DNA of 64,000 bases from Caulobacter soli (GTDB taxonomy: Bacteria; Pseudomonadota; Alphaproteobacteria; Caulobacterales; Caulobacteraceae). Below the pieces are notes generated by a model. That model made no database searches. It was not told the origin of the DNA and saw only the letters and a program-made list of their open reading frames with translations. Below, one piece after another: positions 25,217-35,771 of this stretch (position 1 is its first letter; each line of letters begins with the position of its first letter). The stretch is taken from positions 1 to 64,000 of the forward strand of contig NZ_CP049200.1 in the NCBI RefSeq assembly GCF_011045195.1, read 5' to 3'. Both the position numbers and the translations under genes were made by a program.

Positions 25217-27469
25217 ATGACCAAGCGCAGGCAAACTGGGCGTCGCTGGCTGATGGCGACCGTCGCCGTCGGCGCAGGCGTCGGCGTTCATGGCGTCGCG
25301 TTCGCGCAAGCCGTCACGCCGTCCGACACCGGGCAAATCGAAGAGATTGTGGTGACCGCCCGCAAGCGGGAGGAGAACCTGCAGGATACGCCCATCGCCA
25401 TCACCGCGGTCAGCGCCGCGGCGATCAAGGCCAAGGGCATCACCAACATCACCGAAATCGCCTCGAGCACGCCCAGCCTCACGCTGCAAGGTTCGGCCCC
25501 GCTGTCAGGCAATCCGTCGGCCGCCGTCGTGTTCGTTCGCGGCATCGGGCAGATCGATTTCACCATCAACACCGATCCGGGCGTGGGGATCTATCTGGAC
25601 GGCGTCTATGTCGCCCGCAGCGCCGGCGCGGTGCTGGACCTGGTCGATGTGGAGCGCGTCGAGGTTCTGCGCGGCCCGCAAGGCACGCTCTTTGGCCGCA
25701 ACACCATCGGCGGCGCGCTCAGCATCGTCTCCAAGGCGCCGGCGGCGGAGTTCGGCGGCGACGTCACCGCGACCATCGGTTCGGACGATCGCCGCCAACT
25801 GCAGGCGTCGGTGGACGTTCCGCTCTCCGATCAACTGCTCACCAAATTCAGCGGCTTCTACCATCGCCGGGACGGTTATGTGACCCGCCTGCAGACCGGT
25901 GAAAAGCTGGGCGGCGACGACGCCTTGGCTGGCCGCTTCCAGGCCGAGTGGAAGCCGAATGATCGGTTCACCGCCCTCTTCTCCGTGGACGGCACCCGCA
26001 AGCGCGAGGCCTCGGCGCCGAACGTGGCGCTCAAGCTGGACGGCACGGCCTTTCCCCTGGGCTTCCTGGAGAACAGCGTCGTCATCGGCGGGGGCTGCGC
26101 GGCGGCTCCCAACGCCAGCCGCAACTGCTTTGGCGCGGCCTGGGAAACCAAGGATCCCTACACCTCCAACGGCACCGCGCCGTCGCGCTCGGATCTGGAC
26201 ATCTGGGGCACGAGCCTGACCCTGAACTGGGACCTGGGCGCGGTGGGGTTGAAGTCGATCACGGCCTATCGCGAAGTGCAGGCCTCGTTCGCTCGCGACA
26301 CCGACCACACTCCGTACAACTTCCTCTATTCGGACATCTCCGAGGACCAGGATCAGTTCAGCCAGGAACTCCAGGTGACGGGCCGCGCGTTCGACGATCG
26401 GCTCAAATGGCTGGGCGGCGTCTATTATTTCAAGGAAAGCGCCTTCGAGAACTACCAGAGCTCCGGAGACGTCAACGGCGTGCAGGGGCTCAACCACACC
26501 CGCAACAGCAATTACGCGGTGTTCGGCGAGGGCACCTATGACCTGACCGACAAGCTCCATCTGACCGCGGGCCTGCGCTACACCAGCGAGACCAAGAAAT
26601 TCCGCACCGATCAGCAGGTGATCGCCGGGGTGCGCTCGCCGATCGGAACGCTGATCGTCGTGGACGACACCTGGCAAAGCCAGACCTCCGAGGAAACCTC
26701 GCCGCGCATCACGGTCTCCTATGACCTGGCCAGCGCGCTGATGGCCTACGCCACCTATTCCAAGGGCTTCAAGAGCGGCGGCTTCAACGCCCGCTACTCC
26801 TCGCCGGTCGCCAAGCCGATCTCCTTTTCTCCGGAGTTCGCCACGCTCTACGAGGCGGGCCTGAAGTACGAAACGCCGCAGCGCAATCTACGGCTCAACC
26901 TAGCGGCCTTCCACACCGACTACACCGATGTGCAGGTCGACTTCAGCTATCCGGGCGTCTTGGGCACGTTGGTCGGCAACGCCGGCGCGGCCAAGATCGA
27001 CGGCGCGGAGCTGGAGTTCACCTATATTCCGCTGCGTCGGCTGCATATCGACGGATCGGTCAGCTACCTCGACGCCCGCTACACCGAGGTCGACGCCACC
27101 GTGCCCAGCATCTCGGCGGGCAACAGCCTGCCCTTCGTTCCCAAATGGTCGGCCAGCCTGTCGGCGTCCTACGCCATCGATCTGGGCGACAAGGGCACCC
27201 TAACCCCGCGCATCGACTACAGCTATCGATCCCACGTGTTCTTCACCTCGTCCAACAACGCCATCGCCTCGCAAAAGAGCTATCCGCTGCTCAACGCCGC
27301 GATCGCCTACGAGACGGTCGACGGGGTTTGGCGCGCGACGCTGGGCGGCCGCAACCTGACGGACGAGCGCTTCCTGACCTCCTCGGGCTACAGCGACTCA
27401 GCCGGGGTGTGGGAGGGCGTCTACGCCCGGCCGCGCGAGTGGTACCTGTCTCTTGATCGGAAGTTCTAG
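25217..27469 (+). CDS. TonB-dependent outer-membrane receptor
   Basis: A 750-residue receptor with a signal peptide ending 'VAFAQA'. The TonB-box region 'IEEIVVTARKREENLQDTPI' leads into the plug domain ('VRGIGQIDFTINTDPGVGIY', 'VEVLRGPQGTLFGRNTIGGA'), then a 22-strand beta-barrel that ends in the typical C-terminal Phe (LDRKF). This is the 'Iro-type' group expanded in caulobacters and sphingomonads for uptake of plant and aromatic compounds. It is preceded by GGGGAGAG and an A-rich leader. It probably imports the substrate of the adjacent VOC/FAH/MDR genes. Confidence 0.94.
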   Translation: MTKRRQTGRRWLMATVAVGAGVGVHGVAFAQAVTPSDTGQIEEIVVTARKREENLQDTPIAITAVSAAAIKAKGITNITEIASSTPSLTLQGSAPLSGNPSAAVVFVRGIGQIDFTINTDPGVGIYLDGVYVARSAGAVLDLVDVERVEVLRGPQGTLFGRNTIGGALSIVSKAPAAEFGGDVTATIGSDDRRQLQASVDVPLSDQLLTKFSGFYHRRDGYVTRLQTGEKLGGDDALAGRFQAEWKPNDRFTALFSVDGTRKREASAPNVALKLDGTAFPLGFLENSVVIGGGCAAAPNASRNCFGAAWETKDPYTSNGTAPSRSDLDIWGTSLTLNWDLGAVGLKSITAYREVQASFARDTDHTPYNFLYSDISEDQDQFSQELQVTGRAFDDRLKWLGGVYYFKESAFENYQSSGDVNGVQGLNHTRNSNYAVFGEGTYDLTDKLHLTAGLRYTSETKKFRTDQQVIAGVRSPIGTLIVVDDTWQSQTSEETSPRITVSYDLASALMAYATYSKGFKSGGFNARYSSPVAKPISFSPEFATLYEAGLKYETPQRNLRLNLAAFHTDYTDVQVDFSYPGVLGTLVGNAGAAKIDGAELEFTYIPLRRLHIDGSVSYLDARYTEVDATVPSISAGNSLPFVPKWSASLSASYAIDLGDKGTLTPRIDYSYRSHVFFTSSNNAIASQKSYPLLNAAIAYETVDGVWRATLGGRNLTDERFLTSSGYSDSAGVWEGVYARPREWYLSLDRKF

Positions 27470-27476
27470 GCGACTG

Positions 27477-27514
27477 CCTGACCTGGCGCGCTCGCGCGCC
27501 GGGTCAGGTCTTTT
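27477..27514 (+). terminator. Rho-independent terminator of the TonB receptor gene
   Basis: A 14-bp stem with one T-G pair (CCTGACCTGGCGCG against CGCGCCGGGTCAGG) and a 4-nt loop, followed by TCTTTT. It lies 7 bases after the stop codon. Confidence 0.85.
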
Positions 27515-27558
27515 CGCCGCTTGCCGGCGATTCAATCAAGACGTCACAGTTGTCAATT

Positions 27559-27575
27559 ATAGTCCGACCGGACGG
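27559..27575 (+). promoter_or_regulatory. paa-regulon motif, copy 1 (upstream of the IlvD-like gene)
   Basis: ATAGTCCGACCGGACGG. It contains the perfect dyad GTCCG-AC-CGGAC and lies 156 bases before the dehydratase start. It differs at one position from the consensus built from the other five copies. Confidence 0.6.
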
Positions 27576-27731
27576 GTTATTTTGTTGCGACCGGCACGGC
27601 AATCGGGCAGCCTTGACCAAAGAGAACCGGCAGGCGCCCGCCTTAGGATGGGCGCGGCCCCCGCGCCGCGTTCAGGCTCGCTCAAGGATCGGCGCGAGAC
27701 GGCCGCGGCGCCGCACGAGGGATGAACCGTC

Positions 27732-29438
27732 ATGACCGATCGCCGCTTCCGCTCCGCCACCATCCGGGAGGGGCTGGTCCGGGCCCCGACTCGCAGCTTT
27801 CTCTACGCCCTGGGCCAGGACGACGCGGAGATCGTCCGCCCCCATATCGGCGTCATCCATACCGGCGGGGACATGAGTCCTTGCAACATGACGCTGCGCG
27901 ACCAGGCCCAGCACGCCAAGACCGGCGTCTACGCGGCCGGCGGCATGCCGCACGAGTGCCCGGTGGTGTCGGTGTCCGACGGCCTGTCGGTGGCCCATTC
28001 AGGCATGCGGTTTTCCCTGATCTCGCGCGAGCTGATCGCCGACAGCGTCGAGGCCACCACCCGCGGCCACCAGTGGGACGGGATCTTCGGCATCGGCGGC
28101 TGCGACAAGAACATGCCGGGCCTGATGATGGGCATGGTCCGCTGCAACGTGCCCTCGATCTTCCTGTTTGGCGGCTCCGCCCTGCCCGGGCGGCGCGAGG
28201 GGCGCGACCTCAACATCGTCGACACCTACGAGATGATCGGCAAGGTGATCGCCGGGACCGCCGACGAGGCGGAGCTGGACGCCTACACCAAGGCCTGCCT
28301 GCCGACGGCGGGATCCTGCGCGGGTCAGTACACCGCCAACACCATGGGCATGATTTCCGAGACCCTGGGCCTGGCCCTGCTGGGGTCGTCGATGGTGCCG
28401 GCGGTCTATTCGGAACGCGCGCCGCTGGCCCGGCGCAGCGGCAAGGTGCTGATGGCCGCGGTGATGGGCGATGCGCCCCTGCCCCGCGACCTGGTCACCC
28501 GGGAGGCCATCGAAAACGCCTGCGCCTTGGTGGCCGCGACCGGCGGCTCGACCAACGCGGCCTTGCACCTGCCGGCGATCGCCCACGAGGCCGGGATCAG
28601 GTTCACCATGGATGACGTGGCCCGCGTCTTCACCCGCACGCCGCTGATCGCCAATCTGCAGCCCGGCGGCCAATACCTGGCCAAGGACGTCTTCTACGTG
28701 GGCGGCGCGCCGGTGATCCTCAAAGCCCTGCTGAAGGCGGGCCATCTTCACGGCGATTGCCTGACCATCACCGGCCGCAGCCTGGCCGATGAACTGGAAG
28801 CCGCCGCTGAACCCGACGGCGAGGTGGTTCGCGCCTGCGATCAAGCCCTCGCGGCCACCGGCGGCGTGGTGGTGCTGAAGGGCAACCTCAGCCCGGACGG
28901 GGCGCTGCTGAAGGTGGCGGGCCTGAAGACGCTCAAGCATCGGGGGCCGGCGCGGGTGTTCGAATCCGAGGAGCAGTGCCTGGTCGCCATCCAGGCGCGC
29001 GACTACGCGCCCGGCGACGTGATCGTCATCCGTAACGAAGGACCGCGCGGGGGACCGGGCATGCGCGAGATGCTGGGCATCACCGCCCTGATCTACGGAC
29101 AGGGCAATGGCGAGAAGGTCGCCCTGGTCACCGACGGACGGTTTTCCGGCGCCACCCGGGGCCTGTGCATCGGCTATGTGTCGCCCGAGGCGGCCAGCGA
29201 CGGCCCGATCGGTCTGCTGCGTGACGGCGACATCGTCGCCATCGACGCCACGCCCGGCGTCGAGGCCCTGACGGTGGAGCTCGACGCAGACGCGCTGCAG
29301 GCCCGCCGGGCCGAACGTCCGCCCGTCCAGCTTCGCAAGCTTGGCGGCCTGCTGGAAAAATACGCCGCCACCGTCGGCTCGGCCCACCTGGGCGCCGTCA
29401 CCCATTCCGGCGCCGTCATCTGGGAGCGCGACTCATGA
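27732..29438 (+). CDS. IlvD/Edd-family dehydratase
   Basis: A 568-residue iron-sulfur dehydratase. The three cluster cysteines are Cys51 ('DMSPCNM'), Cys124 ('GGCDKNMPG', with the modified Lys next to it) and Cys196 ('TAGSCAGQYTANTM'). The C-terminal 'VTDGRFSGATRGLCIGYVSP' is a family landmark. Typical members make 2-oxo acids from dihydroxy-acids (branched-chain synthesis) or from sugar acids. Followed with a 4-base overlap by a 3-hydroxyisobutyrate-dehydrogenase-like gene and preceded by a paa-type motif, this copy is probably catabolic rather than the biosynthetic IlvD. Its substrate is unknown. Confidence 0.88.
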   Translation: MTDRRFRSATIREGLVRAPTRSFLYALGQDDAEIVRPHIGVIHTGGDMSPCNMTLRDQAQHAKTGVYAAGGMPHECPVVSVSDGLSVAHSGMRFSLISRELIADSVEATTRGHQWDGIFGIGGCDKNMPGLMMGMVRCNVPSIFLFGGSALPGRREGRDLNIVDTYEMIGKVIAGTADEAELDAYTKACLPTAGSCAGQYTANTMGMISETLGLALLGSSMVPAVYSERAPLARRSGKVLMAAVMGDAPLPRDLVTREAIENACALVAATGGSTNAALHLPAIAHEAGIRFTMDDVARVFTRTPLIANLQPGGQYLAKDVFYVGGAPVILKALLKAGHLHGDCLTITGRSLADELEAAAEPDGEVVRACDQALAATGGVVVLKGNLSPDGALLKVAGLKTLKHRGPARVFESEEQCLVAIQARDYAPGDVIVIRNEGPRGGPGMREMLGITALIYGQGNGEKVALVTDGRFSGATRGLCIGYVSPEAASDGPIGLLRDGDIVAIDATPGVEALTVELDADALQARRAERPPVQLRKLGGLLEKYAATVGSAHLGAVTHSGAVIWERDS

Positions 29439-30352
29439 GCGAACAGGCCACACCGGACCGCCCCGCCCCCGTCTTCGGGTTCATCGGCCTGGGCGACATG
29501 GGCTTGCCCATGGCTCGCCGGCTTCTGGCCGCCGGACTCCAGGTCGTGGCCTGGAACCGCTCGCCCGACAAACTGGCCCAGCTGGCGCTGGAGGGGGCGC
29601 TGATCGCCGCGGCCTCGCCGGCCGAGGTCGGCGCGCGCGCCGACCTGATTGGTCTCTGCCTGACCTCCGACGTCGCGGTCGAGGCCGTGGTGTTTGGTCC
29701 CGGCGGCCTGCTGAGCGCCGCGCCGGCCGGCGCGCGGCGATGGATCGCCGATTTCTCGACCGGCGATCCACAGGCGGCCAAGACCTTCGCCGAGCGGGCG
29801 GCCGCCCTGGGCGCCGGCTGGGTCGACGCGCCGGTGTCCGGCGGGGTCCGCGGCGCCAGTTCGGGGCAGTTGGTGGTGTTCGCCGGCGGTGAGGCCCAGG
29901 ATCTGGAGGCCTTGGCTCCCTTGATGGCGCCCCTGGCCGCGCGGGTCACGCATATGGGCCCCTCGGGGGCGGGTCAGGCCACCAAGATCTGCAACCAGAT
30001 GATCGTGGCCTGCAATGTGATGATGATCGCCGAGACCCTGGCGGTGGGCCGACGGGCCGGCGTCGAGGTCAGCCGGCTGCCGCAGGCGCTGGCGGGCGGG
30101 TTCGCCGACTCCGCGCCGTTGCAGATCTTCGGGCCGCGCATGGCCGAGCATCTCTTTCTCCCCCGCTTGGGCGCGATCGGCCTGATGGCCAAGGACGTGG
30201 GCCTGGCGCTCCAGCTCGCCGGCGGCGCGGCGGGGCTGACGCCGCTGACCAGCCTGTGCGCCAAGCTCTACGACCTGCCCGATCATCCCGAGATCTCCAA
30301 GGACGAAGACCTGTCCAAGCTGATCGGTCTGTTCGAGACGCTCGACCGCTAG
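29435..30352 (+). CDS. 3-hydroxyisobutyrate dehydrogenase-family NAD(P)-dependent oxidoreductase
   Basis: A 305-residue beta-hydroxyacid dehydrogenase. The N-terminal Rossmann motif is 'FGFIGLGDMGLPMARRLLAA', the substrate loop 'DAPVSGGVRGASSGQLVVFA', and the catalytic Lys region 'GPSGAGQATKICNQMIVACN'. These enzymes oxidise 3-hydroxyacids or reduce aldehyde acids such as tartronate semialdehyde. It is coupled to the IlvD-like dehydratase by a 4-base overlap, so they act in one pathway. The paaH promoter follows. Confidence 0.9.
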   Translation: MSEQATPDRPAPVFGFIGLGDMGLPMARRLLAAGLQVVAWNRSPDKLAQLALEGALIAAASPAEVGARADLIGLCLTSDVAVEAVVFGPGGLLSAAPAGARRWIADFSTGDPQAAKTFAERAAALGAGWVDAPVSGGVRGASSGQLVVFAGGEAQDLEALAPLMAPLAARVTHMGPSGAGQATKICNQMIVACNVMMIAETLAVGRRAGVEVSRLPQALAGGFADSAPLQIFGPRMAEHLFLPRLGAIGLMAKDVGLALQLAGGAAGLTPLTSLCAKLYDLPDHPEISKDEDLSKLIGLFETLDR

Positions 30353-30385
30353 CGTCGGACGTCCGGCGCGACCGTCCTGATTTTA

Positions 30386-30409
30386 AATAGACCGTCCGCA
30401 CGGTCTATT
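30386..30409. promoter_or_regulatory. paa-regulon operator, copy 2 (upstream of paaH)
   Basis: A perfect dyad: AATAGACCGT, 4-base spacer CCGC, ACGGTCTATT. The 17-bp core motif is 30387-30403 on the plus strand. It ends 35 bases before the paaH start, where a repressor would block RNA polymerase. Confidence 0.82.
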
Positions 30410-30444
30410 ATTGTTTCGCCGTCCAAAGGACGTTAGGGGAAGCG

Positions 30445-31930
30445 ATGGATATCCAATCGAACGCCGTGATCGTGATCGTGGGGGCCGGCGCCATGGGCGC
30501 GGGCGTCGCCCAGGTGGCGGCGCTGGCCGGCCATCCGGTCCGCGTCATCGATCGCGACGACGCCGCGCTCGCCCGGGGGCGCGCCAGCGTCGATGCGGGT
30601 TTGGCCAGTCTGGCGCGGCGCGGCGCCCTGACCGCCGCCGACCAGGCCGCCGCGGCCGAGCGGATCGCCTGGACGACCGACCTGGCCCGGGCGTCCGACG
30701 CGGCCCTGGCGATCGAGGCCATCGTCGAGCGGCTCGACGTCAAGGCCGCGTTGTTCGCCCAGCTGGCGGCCGCGGCGCCGTCCACGGCGATCCTGGCCAG
30801 CAACACCTCCTCTCTGTCGATCCAGGCCCTGGCCGCCGCCGTGACCCACCCCGAACGGTTCCTGGGACTGCATTTCTTTAATCCGGTCCCGGCGATGAAG
30901 CTGGTGGAGGTGATCGGCGCGGCCGCCACCAGCCTCCAGACCATCGAGGCGGCGTCCGCCCTCATGAGCCGGTGGGGCAAGCATCCGGTGACGGTGCGCG
31001 ACGTGCCGGGCTTCATCGTCAATCGCGTGGCGCGGCCCTACTACGCGGAGGGCTTCGCCGCCCTGGCCGAGGGCGCGCCGCCGGCGGCCATCGATCACGC
31101 CCTGACGGCGGCCGGAGGCTTTCGCATGGGGCCGCTGGCCTTGGCCGACCTGATCGGCCACGACGTCAACTACGCGGTCGCGACCTCGGTCTACGAGGCC
31201 TATGACGGCGTCACCCGCTTTCGGCCCCAGGCCGCGCAGCAGGCGCTGGTCGAGGCCGGCGCCTTGGGACGCAAATCGGGGTCGGGGGTCTACGACTACG
31301 CCCGGGACCTGCCTGCGCCCGATCTGGCGCCCGCCGCGGCGCGGCCCAACCTCGTCATCGAGGCGCGCCGGCTCGGAGAGGTCGCCCCCTTGGCCGCCGC
31401 GGCCAGCGACGCCGGCGTGGCCCTCAGCTTCGACGCGGCCTTCGCGCCCGACGTCTTGGAGGTCGACGGCATCCGGATCGCCTTGGGCGACGGCCGGGCC
31501 TTGGCCAGCCGCACCGACGCCGACGTCCTGCTCGACGCGGCGCGCGATTTTTCCTCGGCCAGGACCCTGGTGATGACCGCCGTCGACGATCACGCGGCCG
31601 CCACCGCCGCGGGTTTCGTCCAGGCGATCGGCAAGGAGGCTCTGTTCATCGCCGACCGCCCGGGCTTGCTGGTGCTGCGCACCCTGGCCCAGTTGGCCAA
31701 CGCCGCGGCCGACGCGGCCGGCGACGAGGTCGCGAGCCTGGACGGCATCGACGAGGCGATGGTGCTGGGCGCCAATCATCCGGAGGGACCCCTGGCCTGG
31801 GCCCGCCGTTACGGCGTCCAGCGCCTGGCCTCCGCCCTGACCCACATCGCCGCCGAGACGGCCGATCCGCTTTACCGCCCCTCCCCCTTCCTGCTCGCCG
31901 CGGCGACCTCGACCACCCAGGAGATCGACC

Positions 31931-31938
<8 letters not shown>
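30445..31938 (+). CDS. paaH: 3-hydroxyadipyl-CoA dehydrogenase
   Basis: A 497-residue 3-hydroxyacyl-CoA dehydrogenase of PaaH type, oxidising 3-hydroxyadipyl-CoA to 3-oxoadipyl-CoA with NAD. The N-terminal 'VIVIVGAGAMGAGVAQVAAL' binds NAD. 'ILASNTSSLSIQALA' and 'FLGLHFFNPVPAMKLVEVI' carry the catalytic Ser, His and Asn, and the tandem C-terminal domains include 'GPLALADLIGHDVNYAV'. Its length, with the extra C-terminal domain repeat, matches PaaH rather than the shorter FadB-type enzymes. The stop overlaps paaJ. Confidence 0.93.
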
Positions 31939-33133
<1,195 letters not shown>

Positions 33134-33149
33134 GTTCGGATAATTAGTT

Positions 33150-33168
33150 GACCGATCGGTCGGACAAT
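33150..33168. promoter_or_regulatory. paa-regulon operator, copy 3 (upstream of paaA)
   Basis: A perfect 12-bp palindrome GACCGATCGGTC (33150-33161). The 17-bp motif on the minus strand spans 33152-33168 (ATTGTCCGACCGATCGG). Flanking TAATT...AATTA extends the symmetry. It ends 34 bases before paaA. Confidence 0.82.
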
Positions 33169-33202
33169 TATAGAACGGATTTCGACGCCCAAGGAGGATG
33201 CG

Positions 33203-34195
33203 ATGTACACGACCGAACTTGGCAAGCCCGATCCCAAGGCCCCGACGCCGTTGCTGCGCGAGGACCCCGAACTGCTGGCCGCGTTCGAGGCGCGGGTGGC
33301 GGCCGACGAGTTCGTCGAGCCCAAGGACTGGATGCCGGAGGCCTATCGCCGCACGCTGATCCGCCAGATTTCCCAGCACGCCCACAGCGAGATCGTGGGC
33401 ATGCTGCCGGAGGGCAATTGGCTGACGCGGGCGCCGAGCCTGCGCCGCAAGGCCGTGTTGCTGGCCAAGGTCCAGGACGAGGCCGGTCACGGCCTTTATC
33501 TCTACTGCGCCGCCGAAACCCTCGGCGTCAGCCGCGACGACCTGACCGAGGCCCTGCTCAGCGGCAAGGCCAAGTACTCGACCATCTTCAACTATCCGAC
33601 CCTGACCTGGGCCGACATCGGGGCCATCGGCTGGCTGGTCGACGGCGCGGCGATCATGAACCAGGTGCCGCTGCAGCGAACCTCCTATGGCCCCTACGCC
33701 CGGGCCATGGTCCGGGTGTGCATGGAGGAGAGTTTCCACCAGCGCCAAGGCTACGAGATCATGATGGTCCTGGCCAACGGCACGGTCGAGCAGAAGGCCA
33801 TGGCCCAGGACGCGCTGAACCGTTGGTGGTGGCCGTCGCTGATGATGTTCGGGCCGCCTGACGACAACTCGCCCAACACCGCCCAGTCCATGCGCTGGCG
33901 GATCAAGCGCGACACCAACGACGAGCTTCGTCAGAAGTTCGTCGATATCACCAAGCCGCAGGCCGACTATCTGGGCCTGAGCGTCCCGGACGCCGACCTG
34001 GCCTGGAACGAGGCGCGCGGCGCCTATGATTTCGGGGCGGTCGACTGGGAGGAGTTCTACGCCGTGGTCCGCGGCGAGGGTCCGGTCGCCAAGGAACGCC
34101 TCAAGGCGCGCAACGACGCCTGGGACGCCGGCGCGTGGGTTCGTGAGGCCGCCCTGGCGCACGAAGACAAACGCCGCGCGCGGCGCGCCGCCTAA
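33203..34195 (+). CDS. paaA: Phenylacetyl-CoA epoxidase subunit A (catalytic)
   Basis: A 330-residue diiron subunit of the 1,2-phenylacetyl-CoA epoxidase. The metal-binding helices are seen as '[20 protein letters not shown]' and '[18 protein letters not shown]', with substrate-region '[20 protein letters not shown]'. AAGGAGG is placed just before the ATG. It opens paaABCDE, with 2-16 bp between genes, and is the first committed step on phenylacetyl-CoA. An operator overlaps the promoter. Confidence 0.97.
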   Translation: MYTTELGKPDPKAPTPLLREDPELLAAFEARVAADEFVEPKDWMPEAYRRTLIRQISQHAHSEIVGMLPEGNWLTRAPSLRRKAVLLAKVQDEAGHGLYLYCAAETLGVSRDDLTEALLSGKAKYSTIFNYPTLTWADIGAIGWLVDGAAIMNQVPLQRTSYGPYARAMVRVCMEESFHQRQGYEIMMVLANGTVEQKAMAQDALNRWWWPSLMMFGPPDDNSPNTAQSMRWRIKRDTNDELRQKFVDITKPQADYLGLSVPDADLAWNEARGAYDFGAVDWEEFYAVVRGEGPVAKERLKARNDAWDAGAWVREAALAHEDKRRARRAA

Positions 34196-34211
34196 GCATC
34201 AAGGAAAAACG

Positions 34212-34496
34212 ATGAGCCAAGATTGGCCGCTCTGGGAAGTCTTCATCCGCTCGAAGGGCGGGCTTGCCCATAAACATGTCGGTTCGCTGCATGCGCCCGA
34301 CGCCGAGCTGGCGGTGCGCCACGCCCGCGACGTCTACACGCGGCGCCTGGAAGGCGTCAGTCTTTGGGTCGTGCGCTCGGCCGACATCGTCGCGTCCGAT
34401 CCGGCCCAGGCCGGCGAGCTGTTCGAGCCGGCGGAAACCAAGGTCTATCGCCATCCGACCTTCTACGACATCCCCGATATCGTGAAGCATATCTAA
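34212..34496 (+). CDS. paaB: Phenylacetyl-CoA epoxidase subunit B
   Basis: A 94-residue subunit that bridges the PaaAC heterodimers. The start is the ATG after AAGGAAAAACG. 'WEVFIRSKGGLAHKHVGSLH', 'ARDVYTRRLEGVSLWVVRS' and 'DPAQAGELFEPAETKVYRHP' follow PaaB closely, and the length is normal. One base separates it from paaC. Confidence 0.96.
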   Translation: MSQDWPLWEVFIRSKGGLAHKHVGSLHAPDAELAVRHARDVYTRRLEGVSLWVVRSADIVASDPAQAGELFEPAETKVYRHPTFYDIPDIVKHI

Positions 34497-34497
34497 G

Positions 34498-35256
34498 ATG
34501 GCCGAGCGTCAATCCCTCTTCGAATATCTGCTGCGGCTGGGCGACGACAGTCTGATCCTGGGCCAGCGCCTGACCGAATGGTGCGGCCAGGCGCCGGCTC
34601 TCGAGATCGACCTGTCCCTGGCCAATGTCGGCCTGGACCTGATCGGCCAGGCCACCTTCTTCCTGGGCTTGGCCGGGGAGGTCGAAGGGGCTGGCCGCGA
34701 CGCCGATCAGCTGGCCTTCCGCCGCGACGTCCTGGCGTTCCGCAACTGTCTGCTGGTCGAGCAGCCCAACGGGGACTTCGCTCAGACCGTGGCGCGTCAG
34801 TTCCTGTTCTCGACCTTCCAGCTGGCCCTGTTCGAGCGGCTGGCGGCGTCCGCCGAACCGAGACTGGCCGAGATCGTCGCCAAGGCCGTCAAGGAGGTGC
34901 GCTATCACGCCGAACTGGCCGCCGACTGGGTCGTGCGCCTGGGCGACGGCACTGACGAGAGCCGCTCACGAATGATCGACGGTCTGGACTGGTGCTGGCG
35001 TTTTGTCGAGGAGCTGTTCGACATGGACGCGGTCGAGACCGAGCTGGCCGCCGCAGGCGTGGCGATCGACAAGGCGGTCCTGCGCGCGGGGTTCGACAAG
35101 ACCATCGAAACCGTGCTCACCGAGGCCACCCTGCCTTTGCCGGTCTATCCGCGCGGGGTGAAGGGCGGCCGTGTCGGCCACCATTCCGAGCACTTGGGCC
35201 ATCTGCTGGCGCCGATGCAGTATCTGCAGCGGACCTATCCGGACGCCGTCTGGTAG
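34498..35256 (+). CDS. paaC: Phenylacetyl-CoA epoxidase subunit C (structural)
   Basis: A 252-residue ferritin-like subunit that pairs with PaaA but has lost the metal centre in this family. 'GDDSLILGQRLTEWCGQAPA', 'ISLANVGLDLIGQA'-like helix ('IDLSLANVGLDLIGQA'), 'DVLAFRNCLLVEQPNGDF' and 'VRYHAELAADWVVRLGDGTD' are PaaC signatures. It follows paaB by one base. Confidence 0.96.
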   Translation: MAERQSLFEYLLRLGDDSLILGQRLTEWCGQAPALEIDLSLANVGLDLIGQATFFLGLAGEVEGAGRDADQLAFRRDVLAFRNCLLVEQPNGDFAQTVARQFLFSTFQLALFERLAASAEPRLAEIVAKAVKEVRYHAELAADWVVRLGDGTDESRSRMIDGLDWCWRFVEELFDMDAVETELAAAGVAIDKAVLRAGFDKTIETVLTEATLPLPVYPRGVKGGRVGHHSEHLGHLLAPMQYLQRTYPDAVW

Positions 35257-35260
35257 GGTC

Positions 35261-35761
35261 ATGATCAGCACCGGCGCATCGCTCGACGCCGCCGCGGTCG
35301 ACCGCATCCTGGCGGTGCTGGCCCAGGTGCCCGACCCCGAAATCCCCGCCGTCTCGGTGGTCGATCTTGGGATCGTGCGCGGGGTGCGCGCCACGCCGGC
35401 CGCGGTGCTGATCACCCCCACCTACACCGGCTGCCCCGCCACCTTGGCCATCGAGGCCTCGGTGCGGATCGCGCTGGACGCGGCCGGATTCGGCGCGGTG
35501 AGGATCGAAACCGTCCTGTCGCCGCCCTGGTCGACGGACTGGATCACCGAGCAAGGCCGCTCGCGCTTGCTGGCCTACGGCATCGCGCCGCCGCCGCCAG
35601 GCGCGGACTCCCGTTCGCTGCGCGGGGCCGACCTTGTCGCCTGCCCGCGCTGCGCGTCGACCGACACGGTCGAGGTCAGTCGTTTCGGGTCGACGCCCTG
35701 TAAGGCGCTGTGGCGTTGCCTCGGCTGCCTGGAGCCGTTCGACCGCTTTAAATGCCATTGA
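35261..35761 (+). CDS. paaD: Phenylacetyl-CoA epoxidase assembly protein
   Basis: A 166-residue MIP18/DUF59-type protein needed for maturation of the epoxidase metal or iron-sulfur centres. The N-terminal domain has 'VPDPEIPAVSVVDLGIVRGV' and 'TPTYTGCPA'. The C-terminus has a zinc-ribbon-like set of cysteines ('VACPRCAS', 'CKALWRCLGCLEPF'). I use the ATG at 35261, four bases after the paaC stop. Confidence 0.95.
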   Translation: MISTGASLDAAAVDRILAVLAQVPDPEIPAVSVVDLGIVRGVRATPAAVLITPTYTGCPATLAIEASVRIALDAAGFGAVRIETVLSPPWSTDWITEQGRSRLLAYGIAPPPPGADSRSLRGADLVACPRCASTDTVEVSRFGSTPCKALWRCLGCLEPFDRFKCH

Positions 35762-35771
35762 GAGAAGAACC

